A DNA stretch of 64,000 bases. Origin: Marinobacter sp. es.048 (GTDB lineage Bacteria > Pseudomonadota > Gammaproteobacteria > Pseudomonadales > Oleiphilaceae). Where the stretch lies: contig NZ_FYFA01000001.1 in the NCBI RefSeq assembly GCF_900188435.1, positions 62,001 to 126,000 on the forward strand, read 5' to 3'. Shown here in pieces: positions 43,206 to 52,910 of this stretch. The notes beneath the pieces are model-generated. The model searched no databases. It was given only the letters and a program-made list of their open reading frames with translations, and was not told where the DNA came from. Made by a program: the position numbers and the translations under genes. Numbering within the stretch: position 1 is the stretch's first letter; each line of letters begins with the position of its first letter.

Positions 43206-44012
43206 ATGAAAAAGACCCTTAACCTGGTTCTTGCAGCCGTCACCACCATGGGCCTGGCTTTCAATGCCCATGGCGAAGACTACATAACGCTGGCCTCAAC
43301 AACATCAACCGAGAACTCGGGCCTGTTCGCCTCGATCCTGCCAAAGTTCGAAGACGCCACGGGCATCGAAGTGCGCGTTGTCGCCGTTGGTACCGGCCAG
43401 GCGTTCGAAATCGCCCGCCGTGGTGATGCCGACAGCCTTCTGGTACACGACACCGCCGGCGAAAAACGTTTTGTCGAAAACGGCTACGCGACCGAGCGCG
43501 CCGATGTCATGTACAACGATTTTGTATTGATTGGCCCTGCTGATGATCCAGCGAATATCAGTGAAGTAAAAACCGCAGCTGAAGCGCTCTCGGCAATTGC
43601 CGAGTCTGAAGCAGCGTTTGCCTCTCGGGGCGATGACAGCGGCACCAATCGCGCCGAGCTGCGCCTGTGGGAAAGTGCTGGCGTTGAACCGGGCGGCAGC
43701 TGGTATCGGGAACTCGGCAGCGGCATGGGACCAACCCTCAACACCGCCGCCGCCATGGATGCCTATGTGATGTCAGACCGCGCCACCTGGGTCGCCTTCG
43801 AAAACCGCCAGAAGCTGAAGCTGCTCTTCGAAGGCGACAAAGTGCTGTTCAACCAGTATGGCAGCCTGCTGCTTTCTGAAGAGAAGCACCCGCACCTCAA
43901 GCATGAAATGGCCGAAAAATGGCACAACTGGCTGCTTTCCGAGGATGGACAAAAGGCAATTGCGGACTTCAAGGTAGACGGGCAGCAACTGTTCTTCCCG
44001 AACGCCCAGTAA
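43206..44012 (+). CDS. tupA: tungstate-binding protein TupA
   Basis: Encodes 268 residues from ATG 43206 (GGAG 9 bp upstream). Signal peptide ends near residue 23. The TupA signature TTSTENSGL at the mature N-terminus binds the oxyanion, and VGTGQAFEIARRGDADSLLVHD follows as in other TupA proteins. Delivers tungstate (or molybdate) to TupBC in the periplasm. The operon ends at a strong terminator 48 bp downstream. Confidence 0.92.
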   Translation: MKKTLNLVLAAVTTMGLAFNAHGEDYITLASTTSTENSGLFASILPKFEDATGIEVRVVAVGTGQAFEIARRGDADSLLVHDTAGEKRFVENGYATERADVMYNDFVLIGPADDPANISEVKTAAEALSAIAESEAAFASRGDDSGTNRAELRLWESAGVEPGGSWYRELGSGMGPTLNTAAAMDAYVMSDRATWVAFENRQKLKLLFEGDKVLFNQYGSLLLSEEKHPHLKHEMAEKWHNWLLSEDGQKAIADFKVDGQQLFFPNAQ

Positions 44013-44059
44013 GACAAAACGGGCAAAGTTTTAAGGCCCCCGGCCTGACCCGATTTTAC

Positions 44060-44098
44060 CCCAATAAAAAACCCCGGCATGGCCGGGGTTTTTTATTG
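44060..44098 (+). terminator. rho-independent terminator after tupA
   Basis: CCAATAAAAAACCCCGGC pairs with GCCGGGGTTTTTTATTGG with a tiny loop, and six T residues close the 3' arm. Separates tupBCA from fdhD. Confidence 0.92.
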
Positions 44099-44198
44099 GC
44101 TGAAAGCAGCTGTTTTTCCCGAATGCCAAATAGGCTAATCTCTGGCAATCTCCATACAACTTCCATTCCGCGGCATTCATGAAACGGCCATAACAAAA

Positions 44199-45068
44199 AT
44201 GATGATTGATCCCATACTTCCAGATCCCGAAGATCCCCGGCTTTCCCGGCCAGTAGAGGGTGTTGACGAAAACGGCGAGGCCAAATCGATCAGCGTGATT
44301 GAGGAACGCCCCCTGACCATCTACCTGAACAGCCAGGAGATTGTCACGGCGATGACCATTGGCGATCACCCCGAGTACCTGGCTCTGGGCTTCCTGCTGA
44401 ACCAGGGCATGCTGAAAAAGACCGATGAGGTCACCGGGATCGATTTCGACGAGGAACTTGAGGTTGCCGTGGTCCGCACCTCGGGTGTTACCGATGTTGA
44501 AGACAAGCTGGAAAAGAAAACCCGCACCTCCGGCTGCGCGGTGGGCACGGTTTTCGGCGACATGATGGCGGGGCTTGAAGGCCTTTCGCTGCCGGACACC
44601 CCGGTGCACACCAGCACCTTTTACGATCTCTCCTATCAGATCAACCACACACCCAGCCTGTACATGGAAACCGGCGCCATCCACGGCACCGCACTGTGCC
44701 AGGGCCAAACAATCCTGGCCTACATGGAGGATGTCGGACGCCACAATGCGGTCGACAAAATTGCCGGGTGGATGCACCTGAACAACATTTCGGCGGCCGA
44801 CAAGGTGCTGTACACCACCGGGCGATTGACCTCCGAAATGGTCATCAAGACATCGCTGATGGGAATTCCCACCCTGATCAGCCGCTCCGGCTTTACCGCT
44901 TGGGGCGTCGACATTGCCCGGCAAGTCGGGTTGACCCTGATCGGGCGGATGCGAGGCAAGAAATTCACCTGTCTGAGCGGCCAACACCGCCTGGTGTTCG
45001 ATCAGGACCTCTCGCAGGTTCCCGATGAAGACAAAAAGCTGCGTCGAAAAGGGGCTCAGCATGATTGA
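44199..45068 (+). CDS. fdhD: formate dehydrogenase sulfur carrier FdhD
   Basis: Encodes 289 residues. Needed to sulfurate the molybdenum or tungsten cofactor before it enters formate dehydrogenase. Family blocks: RPLTIYLNSQEIVTAMTIGDHPEYLALGFLL, TGAIHGTALC, EDVGRHNAVDKIAG, and LTSEMVIKTSLMGIPTLISRSG. The loop that carries CxxC in E. coli (Cys121, Cys124) reads TSGCAVGT here, so only one cysteine is kept. First gene of a run fdhD-mobA-mobB-moeA. Confidence 0.93.
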   Translation: MMIDPILPDPEDPRLSRPVEGVDENGEAKSISVIEERPLTIYLNSQEIVTAMTIGDHPEYLALGFLLNQGMLKKTDEVTGIDFDEELEVAVVRTSGVTDVEDKLEKKTRTSGCAVGTVFGDMMAGLEGLSLPDTPVHTSTFYDLSYQINHTPSLYMETGAIHGTALCQGQTILAYMEDVGRHNAVDKIAGWMHLNNISAADKVLYTTGRLTSEMVIKTSLMGIPTLISRSGFTAWGVDIARQVGLTLIGRMRGKKFTCLSGQHRLVFDQDLSQVPDEDKKLRRKGAQHD

Positions 45069-45080
45069 CGGAGGCACGGC

Positions 45081-45668
45081 GTGACCGATTGCGCAGTCAT
45101 CCTGGCCGGCGGCCAGGCAAACCGGATGGGCGGCGGCGACAAAGGCCGGCTCATGCTCGGAGACCAGTCATTGATCCAGCGGGTAATTGAGCGAATAACA
45201 CCGCAGGTCGACGCGGTGGTGCTGAATGCCAACGGCGATATACACCGGTTTGACGATCTGGGTTTGCCGGTGGTCGCGGACTCCATCAAGAGCTTTCCCG
45301 GCCCGCTGGCCGGTGTTCTCGCCGGCATGGACTGGGCTGCCGAGCAGGGCCATGACTGGCTGATCAGCGTTGCCGCTGATACCCCGTCCTTTCCCCGGGA
45401 TCTGGCCGAAAGACTGGCCGAGCATGACACCCCGGTGGTACTCGCAGCCACGCCGGACCCTGAGCGGGGCCGGCTGCCGCAACCAACGTTTGGTCGCTGG
45501 CAGGTATCCTTGCGGCACGACCTGCGGGCCGCCCTGATCGACGGGGTTCGCAAGATCCGCCAGTGGACACAGGCCCAGGGTGAAACCCTGGTGGTGTTCG
45601 ACGAGGGCGATTTTTTCAATATCAATACGCCGGAAGATCTGGCCTGGGCGGAGCAGCACCTGAAGTGA
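45081..45668 (+). CDS. mobA: molybdenum cofactor guanylyltransferase MobA
   Basis: Encodes 195 residues from GTG. Attaches GMP to molybdopterin to make the bis-MGD cofactor used by DMSO-reductase-family enzymes. The nucleotide-binding LAGGQANRMGGGDKG at residues 8-22 and the aspartate-containing SVAADTPSFP block are characteristic. 12 bp after fdhD and overlapping mobB by 4 bp (GTGA). Confidence 0.93.
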   Translation: MTDCAVILAGGQANRMGGGDKGRLMLGDQSLIQRVIERITPQVDAVVLNANGDIHRFDDLGLPVVADSIKSFPGPLAGVLAGMDWAAEQGHDWLISVAADTPSFPRDLAERLAEHDTPVVLAATPDPERGRLPQPTFGRWQVSLRHDLRAALIDGVRKIRQWTQAQGETLVVFDEGDFFNINTPEDLAWAEQHLK

Positions 45669-46156
45669 ACGTTATCGGCATCGTAGGTTGGAAAAACTCC
45701 GGAAAGACCACCCTGGCTGCGGCTCTGATTCGAGAGCTGTCCAGCCGGGGGTTAACGGTCAATTCGATCAAGCACGCCCACCACATGGTGGATGTGGACC
45801 AACCCGGAACAGACAGCTACAAGCATCGTGACGCCGGCGCCCGGGAGGTCATCCTGGCCGGCGGTCAGCGCTTCGCGATCATGCACGAACTCCGGGGGGC
45901 CGCAGAGCCGACGCTGGATGAGTTACTGGCACGGCTGAGCCCCTGCGATTGGGTGGTGGTGGAGGGTTTCAAGACCCACTCCCACGCCAAAATCGAGGTG
46001 CACCGGCGGGAAGGTTCGCGGTCACCGCTGTTCACCGAGGATCCGAGCATTGTTGCCGTGGTGTCGGACTATGCTGCCGAGTTCTCGGGTCCTGTTTTCG
46101 ACATAAACGATATCCCCGCCATCGCTGATTTTATTCTCAACCGTCAGCAACCCTGA
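45665..46156 (+). CDS. mobB: MobB, molybdopterin-guanine dinucleotide biosynthesis adaptor
   Basis: Encodes 163 residues from GTG overlapping mobA. P-loop GWKNSGKTTLA at residues 6-16, then SIKHAHHMVD and DWVVVEGFKTHSHAKIEV, all typical of MobB. GTP-binding partner of MobA. Followed by moeA after 26 bp. Confidence 0.93.
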   Translation: MNVIGIVGWKNSGKTTLAAALIRELSSRGLTVNSIKHAHHMVDVDQPGTDSYKHRDAGAREVILAGGQRFAIMHELRGAAEPTLDELLARLSPCDWVVVEGFKTHSHAKIEVHRREGSRSPLFTEDPSIVAVVSDYAAEFSGPVFDINDIPAIADFILNRQQP

Positions 46157-46182
46157 ACAGCATAACCAGGAGCCGAAGATCC

Positions 46183-47430
46183 ATGAAACCGCTTCGCAAC
46201 GATTGCTTTGCCCTTCCCCCCGGCATCAATTGGACCCCGGTCGAAGAGGCCCTTGAGCGTTTGCGTTCACGGTTGCACCCCGTGGTGGAGATTGAGCGGG
46301 CCGTTCCGCTCTCGCAGGTAAACGGTCGTATCCTGGCAAGCGATGTTTACGCTCCCCGGGCGCATCCCCCAAGCAACAATTCCGCTGTCGACGGCTATGC
46401 CCTTGCCGGGCCGATAACAGACGTACCCTGCACACTGCCGCTGATGGATGGCCGCAGTGCCGCCGGTGAGCCTTACATGGGGCAGATGCCCCAAGGCCAC
46501 GCGATCCGGATTCTGACCGGCGCGGTCATTCCAGCCGGCACGGATACGGTGGTTCTGGAGGAAGACTGCGAAGTCCGGAATGGCCAGCTGCATTTGAATG
46601 GCACGCTAAAAGCGGGTGCCAATGCCCGCAAAGCCGGTGAAGACATCGAGGCACAGGACAAGATCCTCACTGCCGGAACCCGGTTCAGCCCGACCCAGAT
46701 TTCCGTACTTGCCAGCGTGGGTGTCGACTCTGTCGATGTCTATCAGCGGCTTCGGGTCGGCGTCCTGTCTACCGGTGATGAAGTGAAACCGGTCGGCGCA
46801 ACGGTGACCGAGTGGCAGATCTACGACGCCAACCGCCCGATGCTCAGCGCCCTGATCTCGCAACTGGGCTACGAGCTCGTGGATCTCGGCCATGTGCTTG
46901 ACCGGGCCGAAGAGGTGAAAGCGGCGCTTGAACGGGGCGCGAAACACTGCGATCTGATTCTGACCAGCGGCGGTGTGTCTGCCGGCGACGAAGATCACGT
47001 GTCGAAAACACTGAAAGCCCACGGCGACATCAGTAACTGGCGCATTGCCATCAAACCGGGCCGCCCCCTGGCCCTCGCCATGTTCCAGGGCGCGCCCGTG
47101 GTGGGTCTGCCGGGCAACCCGGTGGCCGCCTGGGTTTGCGCCCTTCGGTTTGGCGCCCCGGCCATGGCATTACTGGCGGGCGGAGAATGGTTCGAGCCTC
47201 AGGCCTATGTGATGCCGGCCAATTTTTCTAAGAACAAAAAACCCGGACGCAGCGAGATGCTGCGGGCACGGGTCCGGGATGGGCAGGTTGAGGTGTTCGG
47301 TTCTGAAGGCTCCGGACGGGTGACCGGCCTGGCCTGGTCCGAGGGGTTGGTGGAACTGGATGAGAGCGCCCAGCAGATAGATCCGGGCACCCCCGTGCGG
47401 TTCATTCCTTACGGCAGCTTCGGCCTGTAA
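46183..47430 (+). CDS. moeA: molybdopterin molybdenumtransferase MoeA
   Basis: Encodes 415 residues, the usual length. Inserts molybdenum or tungsten into adenylated molybdopterin. N-terminal APRAHPPSNNSAVDGYAL, the central LTGAVIPAGTDTVV, the MoCF domain (VGVLSTGDEV, SGGVSAGDEDHV, KPGRPLA, GLPGNPVAA) and the C-terminal MoeA domain IV are all present. Ends directly against the convergent DUF6505 gene with no gap. Confidence 0.94.
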   Translation: MKPLRNDCFALPPGINWTPVEEALERLRSRLHPVVEIERAVPLSQVNGRILASDVYAPRAHPPSNNSAVDGYALAGPITDVPCTLPLMDGRSAAGEPYMGQMPQGHAIRILTGAVIPAGTDTVVLEEDCEVRNGQLHLNGTLKAGANARKAGEDIEAQDKILTAGTRFSPTQISVLASVGVDSVDVYQRLRVGVLSTGDEVKPVGATVTEWQIYDANRPMLSALISQLGYELVDLGHVLDRAEEVKAALERGAKHCDLILTSGGVSAGDEDHVSKTLKAHGDISNWRIAIKPGRPLALAMFQGAPVVGLPGNPVAAWVCALRFGAPAMALLAGGEWFEPQAYVMPANFSKNKKPGRSEMLRARVRDGQVEVFGSEGSGRVTGLAWSEGLVELDESAQQIDPGTPVRFIPYGSFGL

Positions 47431-47907
47431 TCAGTCTACGCTGCCATGAACCGCAAAGGCTTCCAGTGAAGCATCCTGAGGCCCCCGGGAACGGTAGGTT
47501 TCCTCGACACCCAACTCGGTCAGCGTGCGGCTGACCATCAACAGCGTGTTGTCCTCGAAATCCTCGCACATGCTGCGCATCTGGTCGATTTCCTCACAGG
47601 CAACCGGGTAGGCCGCGTCGATATCTGGCGCGCCGTAATGGTCAACAAATGTCTGCGCGAGGGTCCGGCGAACATGCTCCAGTTCCGGTTCGGTAATGTT
47701 GCAGACACCCACGAAACTGGCGCGCCCGCCTGATTCAATGCTGTACCAGCCGTTACTGAACGCCTGTCGGGCTTTGCCTTTCAGGTCTGCCTCGGTCCAG
47801 TTGGAGAACTCGAAGCCACCGGAGATGGCCCACTCACCGCTGGGTGCAGGCTTTTCAAATACGTTTTCGTCCGATATATCCAGCTGAAGGGTTCGGGCCA
47901 GTTTCAT
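47431..47907 (-). CDS. DUF6505-type protein of the formate dehydrogenase locus
   Basis: Encodes 158 soluble residues of unknown fold. The start ([32 protein letters not shown]) is recalled as typical of the DUF6505 family seen beside formate dehydrogenase genes in proteobacteria. Its ATG overlaps the previous gene by 4 bp, so the four minus-strand genes from 51450 to 47431 form one operon. A maturation role is likely but unproven. Confidence 0.65.
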   Translation of the reverse strand: MKLARTLQLDISDENVFEKPAPSGEWAISGGFEFSNWTEADLKGKARQAFSNGWYSIESGGRASFVGVCNITEPELEHVRRTLAQTFVDHYGAPDIDAAYPVACEEIDQMRSMCEDFEDNTLLMVSRTLTELGVEETYRSRGPQDASLEAFAVHGSVD

Positions 47908-48608
47908 ACGTGCTCCGCGAATTCGATCAAACTCAGTGTCTCGGTCATGACATCCTGACGTAACAGCATCCGGCCTTTTTCATCCAGGCCAACGAAGATG
48001 CCGGGCCTGGGCAGTTCGATCATATTGCCCAAGGTGTCGCATCGTGGCCGCCACTCGTTGTGTACCCGTTCAAAGCCGCTGTCCAGAAAGTAGGTCAGCC
48101 ACAACAAAGTGTGCTTGGACCAGCTTTCCAGCAGGGCCATGGGCGTGATTTCGATGCACCCTTCTTCATACAGACAGGTTTCATCCGGATTTTCTCCCGG
48201 CTGGTCCGTCATCGGAATGAAAGGTACTTCAATGCCAATAACCAGCCAGTTGGGATAGGCCTTGGGATCGGAAACATCCGCCGCGAAACGGACACTGCCG
48301 CAAAGCGCACCGTTTACCTTGATCCGGTCGGGCCACTGAAAGTGCACCGGCACTTCCGGCGGGGCCAACGCACCCAGGCTCTCGGCAAGGCCTATCTGGG
48401 CGACGTAGACTGCCTGGATGGCCTCTTCAAGGGGTGTTTCCGGCGCCAGAACCAGGGCCGCGCGCAGGGTGTCGTCTTGCTCGGAGTAGAACACCGTGCC
48501 GGAATCGACACCCGCGACGGCCCGGCTGACGGCTTTATCAAACGGGTCCGTGTGTCTGGGTACCACTTCTCCCTTAAGTAACGGCGGGAACTGGGGTGAT
48601 TCGATCAT
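47904..48608 (-). CDS. biotin/lipoate ligase-like protein
   Basis: Encodes 234 residues resembling the catalytic fold of biotin and lipoate protein ligases ([21 protein letters not shown] corresponds to the KWPNDI/KLGG-type core), with a C-terminal extension ([12 protein letters not shown]...[13 protein letters not shown]) that matches the C-terminal SH3-like domain of BirA. The catalytic Lys region is altered, so ligase activity is uncertain. It overlaps its neighbours by 4 bp on both sides, in a formate dehydrogenase maturation operon. Confidence 0.65.
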   Translation of the reverse strand: MIESPQFPPLLKGEVVPRHTDPFDKAVSRAVAGVDSGTVFYSEQDDTLRAALVLAPETPLEEAIQAVYVAQIGLAESLGALAPPEVPVHFQWPDRIKVNGALCGSVRFAADVSDPKAYPNWLVIGIEVPFIPMTDQPGENPDETCLYEEGCIEITPMALLESWSKHTLLWLTYFLDSGFERVHNEWRPRCDTLGNMIELPRPGIFVGLDEKGRMLLRQDVMTETLSLIEFAEHV

Positions 48609-49453
48609 TGGATGGCCCGTGCGTAGACGTCAGAGGCAACAATTTCATCCGCAATGCGCTGGAAAGCCTGCGCCTGGGGGCTGTCCGGCTTCGAGACCAC
48701 AATCGGAACACCACCATCCGATCCCAACCGGATATCAAGATCCAGCGGAATTTCTCCCAGGAAAGGCGCACCCAATTTCTCGGCTTCCGCCCTCGCACCC
48801 CCGTGTCCGAACGGATGGTGTTCCTTGCCGCAACCATCGCAGATAAACGAGGCCATATTCTCAATCAGTCCGAACAACGGCACATCCATCCGCTTGAACA
48901 TGTCAATGCCTTTCCGAGCGTCCATCAGAGCAATGTCCTGGGGCGTCGAGACAACGACCGCGCCGGCCACGAAGAATTTCTGGCTCAGGGTCATCTGGAC
49001 ATCACCGGTGCCCGGTGGAAGATCCACCAGAAGTACGTCCAGCCGGCCCCATTCAACCTGGTTCATCATCTGCTGTAAGGCGCCCATCAACATTGGCCCG
49101 CGCCAGACAATGGCTTCGTCTTCCGGGGCCATCAGGCCCAGGGACATCATCGTTACGCCGTGATTCCTCAGCGGGAGGATGGTGCTGCCATCCGGGCTGG
49201 ACGGCCGGCCCGAAACCCCCAGCATGCGGGGCTGGCTCGGCCCATAGACGTCAGCGTCCAGCAAGCCGACCTTCAGCCCTTTCGAGGCGAGGGCCACAGC
49301 CAGGTTGGACGACACGGTCGATTTACCAACGCCGCCCTTGCCCGACGCAATGGCAATAATGCGATCCACGCCCCTCGGGTTCTTGTCCTGAGGCCTCGGA
49401 GCGTCAGTTCCGATCAGATTCGGATTTTTTCCTACTTCGGTGTACTCAACCAT
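48605..49453 (-). CDS. mrp: Mrp/ApbC-type Fe-S cluster carrier ATPase
   Basis: Encodes 282 residues. Deviant Walker [10 protein letters not shown] near residue 40, Walker [20 protein letters not shown], and the Fe-S binding CDGC pair near residue 205 ([14 protein letters not shown]). It would carry and insert 4Fe-4S clusters. Position between the polyferredoxin and the ligase-like gene suggests it matures the Fe-S proteins of this locus. Confidence 0.9.
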   Translation of the reverse strand: MVEYTEVGKNPNLIGTDAPRPQDKNPRGVDRIIAIASGKGGVGKSTVSSNLAVALASKGLKVGLLDADVYGPSQPRMLGVSGRPSSPDGSTILPLRNHGVTMMSLGLMAPEDEAIVWRGPMLMGALQQMMNQVEWGRLDVLLVDLPPGTGDVQMTLSQKFFVAGAVVVSTPQDIALMDARKGIDMFKRMDVPLFGLIENMASFICDGCGKEHHPFGHGGARAEAEKLGAPFLGEIPLDLDIRLGSDGGVPIVVSKPDSPQAQAFQRIADEIVASDVYARAIQ

Positions 49454-49470
49454 GGTGTGTCCTGTTGTTT

Positions 49471-51450
49471 TTAACTGTCCAGATAATCATCGCTGGTGCG
49501 GACCCGCGGGCGCTCGCCACCGGCCATGGGCGCTGTGCTCCCATGGAACTGGGCCTTGACCCGACAGTCATCGCACATCTTGATGAGCTGCACGTTATCA
49601 GAGTTCTTGTACATCCAGTGCTGGTTTTCCAGTTTCTCGACGATACGGTTAATCGTGCTGGCAACGCCAAACGGGGTGCCACACTTGATGCATTCGAATG
49701 GCTCTTCACCGTGCAACGCTCGGGCACTGAGCGCCGCCTTGGACACATCGAGCTGGGGCTTCAGGGTGATGGCGGTCTCCGGGCAGGTACTCTCGCAGAT
49801 ACCACACTGGACGCAGGCGTTTTCCGTGAACTGCACCTCGGGTCGATCCGGATGGTCACCAAGGGCGCCGGTCGGGCATAGTGATACACAGGCAAGGCAG
49901 AGCGTGCATTTATCGGAATCAATTTCGATGGCTCCGTAAGGCGCACCTTTGGGCAACGGAATCGGCTCTTCGATCTTTTCCGACATGGCAGCCACTGTCA
50001 CCCGGGTGATATCCCGGCGACCGCCAACCAGCAGCACAGGGTCGCTCACGCGACCGGCATTGTCGCCGGCGTCGCAAAGCTCGATGGCGGAAATAACCCT
50101 AACCCGGCTCGGAGAGTTGTGGGTACCCTTGAGCATAGACTGGGCCAGCTCCACTTCTGCGGCCACTGCACGGCGATCCAGCTCGTTGTCCGCAAGGATC
50201 AGAACCTCTGCGTAGCCGGCGCCAAATGCCGCCATGATTTCAGCGTGGCCGATCCGGTCGACATGCTCCAGCCCCATCGGGATCAGATCATCCGCGAGAC
50301 CATTATCGTAGCGAGCCAGGTTGGCAATGGCCTCTGTGCCAGCCTCCAGGGTATGGAAAACCAGGCGGGGCGATTCGTGAGTATGCTCGCGATAGACTTT
50401 GGCCATCACTTCCACAGCCTTGGTGAGCGCCTCGAACGGCGTCTCATTCATGGTCACTGCAGAGGTGGGACAGACAGCAGCGCAGGAGCCGCAACCGGCA
50501 CAGATATCCGAATCAATCTGGATGTGATCCCCGAAGGAAAAAATAGCCTCCGTCGGGCAGACATCCAGGCACCGGGTACAACCAGGCTTGTTGGCCCGGG
50601 AGTGCGCGCACAAAGACTCTTCGAGCCTGAAGTACACAGTTTTTTCGAATTCACCCACCATTTCCCTTGCCGTCAGGGCAATGCGCTCCAGCTCGCCGGA
50701 CTTTTCCGGATCCGCCCAGAAGTAGCCGTTGCGCTTCTCGTGGCTCGGAAATGCCGGGGCGCCGCCCCGCAGATCGATAAACACATCGCATTCACTGCGG
50801 GCGGTGGGCTTGGCCGCCTCGTAACCCAGCTCACCGCGACCGGCCGGGTGTAAGGGTTGCAGGTGGGCAAATTCCAGCTTGAAATTGCCAAGTGCACCGT
50901 AGGCTCCCGTCAACTGGCCCTTGGCCACGTCGTAAGCGGCGGATGGCAGCTGAATGGGACCGGCATCATTAACAATGCAGGTAACACCCAGTTCGTCCTG
51001 CACAAGCCCGGCCATCCGGATTGCCTTCTCGGTGGGACCGACGATGCAGCACACGCCGTTGGACTGAATGGTTTTCGCCGGCGCCATGGGCGACGGCAAT
51101 TGGGCGGCGGCAATCAGGGCTGCCTGCTTCGCGTGCAGGCGCTCGGGTTTCGCGTCGGGGGCGCTCCAGCCAGCACGGTCCCTGATATCAATGGATTGGA
51201 GTGGAGCGGAGTGTTGGATCTCGGCGTGAACGTCCTCGGCGAGGCGCTCGAACAAAGCCGCCTGCTGGCCACAGGCAATCAGGACGTCATTGCTGGCGCC
51301 CAGATGCTCGGCGGCAACACTCAACTCCTTGCCGCACAGTTGATCAACTGCAATCACCTGCTCAGCGGCCGCGGCTTTGCGCAAAGCCTCTGAATCGAAG
51401 GTCTGTGATTTGTCACAGCTGCATAGTAATAAAGTCTTATGTGCCGTCAT
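49471..51450 (-). CDS. polyferredoxin, 659 residues, four 4Fe-4S motifs
   Basis: First gene of the minus-strand operon. The N-terminal 270 residues are unassigned. [14 protein letters not shown] and [16 protein letters not shown] form one two-cluster ferredoxin domain (about 285-330). A central 150-residue domain follows. [16 protein letters not shown] and [16 protein letters not shown] form a second ferredoxin pair (about 520-575). The C-terminus has CxxC pairs ([14 protein letters not shown]). It is cytoplasmic and probably an electron-transfer hub linked to formate oxidation. Proteins of this build are found next to DUF3305/DUF3306-type formate dehydrogenases. Confidence 0.8.
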   Translation of the reverse strand: MTAHKTLLLCSCDKSQTFDSEALRKAAAAEQVIAVDQLCGKELSVAAEHLGASNDVLIACGQQAALFERLAEDVHAEIQHSAPLQSIDIRDRAGWSAPDAKPERLHAKQAALIAAAQLPSPMAPAKTIQSNGVCCIVGPTEKAIRMAGLVQDELGVTCIVNDAGPIQLPSAAYDVAKGQLTGAYGALGNFKLEFAHLQPLHPAGRGELGYEAAKPTARSECDVFIDLRGGAPAFPSHEKRNGYFWADPEKSGELERIALTAREMVGEFEKTVYFRLEESLCAHSRANKPGCTRCLDVCPTEAIFSFGDHIQIDSDICAGCGSCAAVCPTSAVTMNETPFEALTKAVEVMAKVYREHTHESPRLVFHTLEAGTEAIANLARYDNGLADDLIPMGLEHVDRIGHAEIMAAFGAGYAEVLILADNELDRRAVAAEVELAQSMLKGTHNSPSRVRVISAIELCDAGDNAGRVSDPVLLVGGRRDITRVTVAAMSEKIEEPIPLPKGAPYGAIEIDSDKCTLCLACVSLCPTGALGDHPDRPEVQFTENACVQCGICESTCPETAITLKPQLDVSKAALSARALHGEEPFECIKCGTPFGVASTINRIVEKLENQHWMYKNSDNVQLIKMCDDCRVKAQFHGSTAPMAGGERPRVRTSDDYLDS

Positions 51451-51593
51451 CAGGAAATTGACTCTTTCGTTGTTTTTATACGTTTACACTTACGTATCGC
51501 TTTTCGAGCATGCCACAGGCATTATCTTTTGGACAATTGGATAATCTTTTGTGTCCTGCTAGTTTTAAGCTATAACAAAAAATGAGAAGCACC

Positions 51594-52172
51594 ATGAGTA
51601 GTCGTACAGAACAGTGGAAACGCGAGTTGAGGGTCGGCGCTGTCGTTCGCCGAACTCCAGGCGTCACTTGCTGGGTAAAGGAAATCTGGAAGCCAGTTGC
51701 CGTTATACCGGGGGCACCTGATGCATTCTGGAAAGAATTGGTTTGCGAGGAAGATGTGGTCGATTACCACGCGGGCACCGTTACGATGGAGCTTTTTCGG
51801 GCCGACGTCGAAGGCTATCTGGTCTCTCTGAACATGGCCGTTCCATCGATCTGGATCATCATGGACAGGGATGTAACGAGCCATTCACCCTCCGGATGGG
51901 TCGTGAGCACCATCACCGCCAGCGCCCATGAAGCACTGGATGCCCTTGATAGCGGCGAAAGCATTGTTGAGGCGGTTCCCATTCCCGAATCCATGGCGGC
52001 CTGGATCAAGGAATTTATTGACATGCACTACATCGAGGAGCCGTTCAAGAAACGTCGCCGCGATGAGGTCCGCGTTGATGGCGCCGAGGATGCCAAGGGC
52101 GACCCGCGCATTCGCCAGGAAAGCGACGTTTACCGTGCCCCTGCGAACATCAAAAAGCCGAGAATTCAGTAA
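51594..52172 (+). CDS. DUF3305 protein, formate dehydrogenase locus
   Basis: Encodes 192 residues from ATG 51594; ATG 51582 in the same frame lacks a ribosome-binding site. The DUF3305 core runs from RELRVGAVVRRTPGVTCWVKEIWKPVAVIPGA to SGWVVSTITASAHEALDAL. The C-terminal 40 residues are charged. No signal or membrane segment. First gene of the plus-strand fdh run, overlapping the next by 1 bp. Function unknown; always-linked occurrence with formate dehydrogenase suggests assembly. Confidence 0.78.
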   Translation: MSSRTEQWKRELRVGAVVRRTPGVTCWVKEIWKPVAVIPGAPDAFWKELVCEEDVVDYHAGTVTMELFRADVEGYLVSLNMAVPSIWIIMDRDVTSHSPSGWVVSTITASAHEALDALDSGESIVEAVPIPESMAAWIKEFIDMHYIEEPFKKRRRDEVRVDGAEDAKGDPRIRQESDVYRAPANIKKPRIQ

Positions 52173-52801
52173 TGGCCGAATCAAGACTCCAGCGTTGGGC
52201 TCGCAAGAAGGCCGAAGCCGCCAAGCGCCCGGAACCATCTCCTCCTCCTCCGGTTATCGAGACCGAACCAGCCCCGGAAGAGCAGGAACTTGCGACCAAT
52301 GAAGCATTGCCGGAACACGAGCTACTAGAGAAGTATGACCTGCCCGACCCCGAAAACATCGAACTGGGTACGGACATCACCGGTTTCATGCGCAAGGAAA
52401 TTCCGGAGTTCCTTCGCCGAAAGGCGCTCCGGGGCCTCTGGAAATCTAACCCTGTGCTTGCAGTTCTCGATGGTCTTAATGATTACGACGAGGACTACAC
52501 TCTGGCCTCGACGGCCGGCCAAACCGTGAAAACGCTCTATAAAGTGGGCGAAGGCCTCGTGGACAAGGCCAAAAAAGCCGCTGACGTCGTGGAGGATCAG
52601 TCAGAAAACCAGGCAATTTCATCGATGGCTGAACCTGATTCGACAACCGCCGAGGAACCGGAGACCGAGGACAGCCCCGAGCTGGAGGACAGGGCAACGC
52701 CGACGGAACTTCCCGAGCAACGGCTTGCCCAAGAACAGTCCAGCCAGCCAGAAGAGGAGCCGGAACCTCGATTCCGTCCTCGGATGCGTTTTGACTATTA
52801 G
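52172..52801 (+). CDS. DUF3306 protein, formate dehydrogenase locus
   Basis: Encodes 209 residues. The start (RLQRWARKKAEA) and the central core LPDPENIELGTDITGFMRKEIPEFLRRKALRGLWKSNPVLAVLDGLNDYDEDYT define DUF3306. The flanks are Pro/Glu-rich and look disordered. Starts in the stop codon of the DUF3305 gene, so the pair is translated together. Function unknown. Confidence 0.8.
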   Translation: MAESRLQRWARKKAEAAKRPEPSPPPPVIETEPAPEEQELATNEALPEHELLEKYDLPDPENIELGTDITGFMRKEIPEFLRRKALRGLWKSNPVLAVLDGLNDYDEDYTLASTAGQTVKTLYKVGEGLVDKAKKAADVVEDQSENQAISSMAEPDSTTAEEPETEDSPELEDRATPTELPEQRLAQEQSSQPEEEPEPRFRPRMRFDY

Positions 52802-52910
52802 CAGAATACATTTCAGCTATTAGCAAATTAAAGGTCGGTCGGGCCAATATTCCGGAATATGTACTAGAATAGCGTGACAGACCGCAAATAATAATTAGAA
52901 GGAAGATGAG

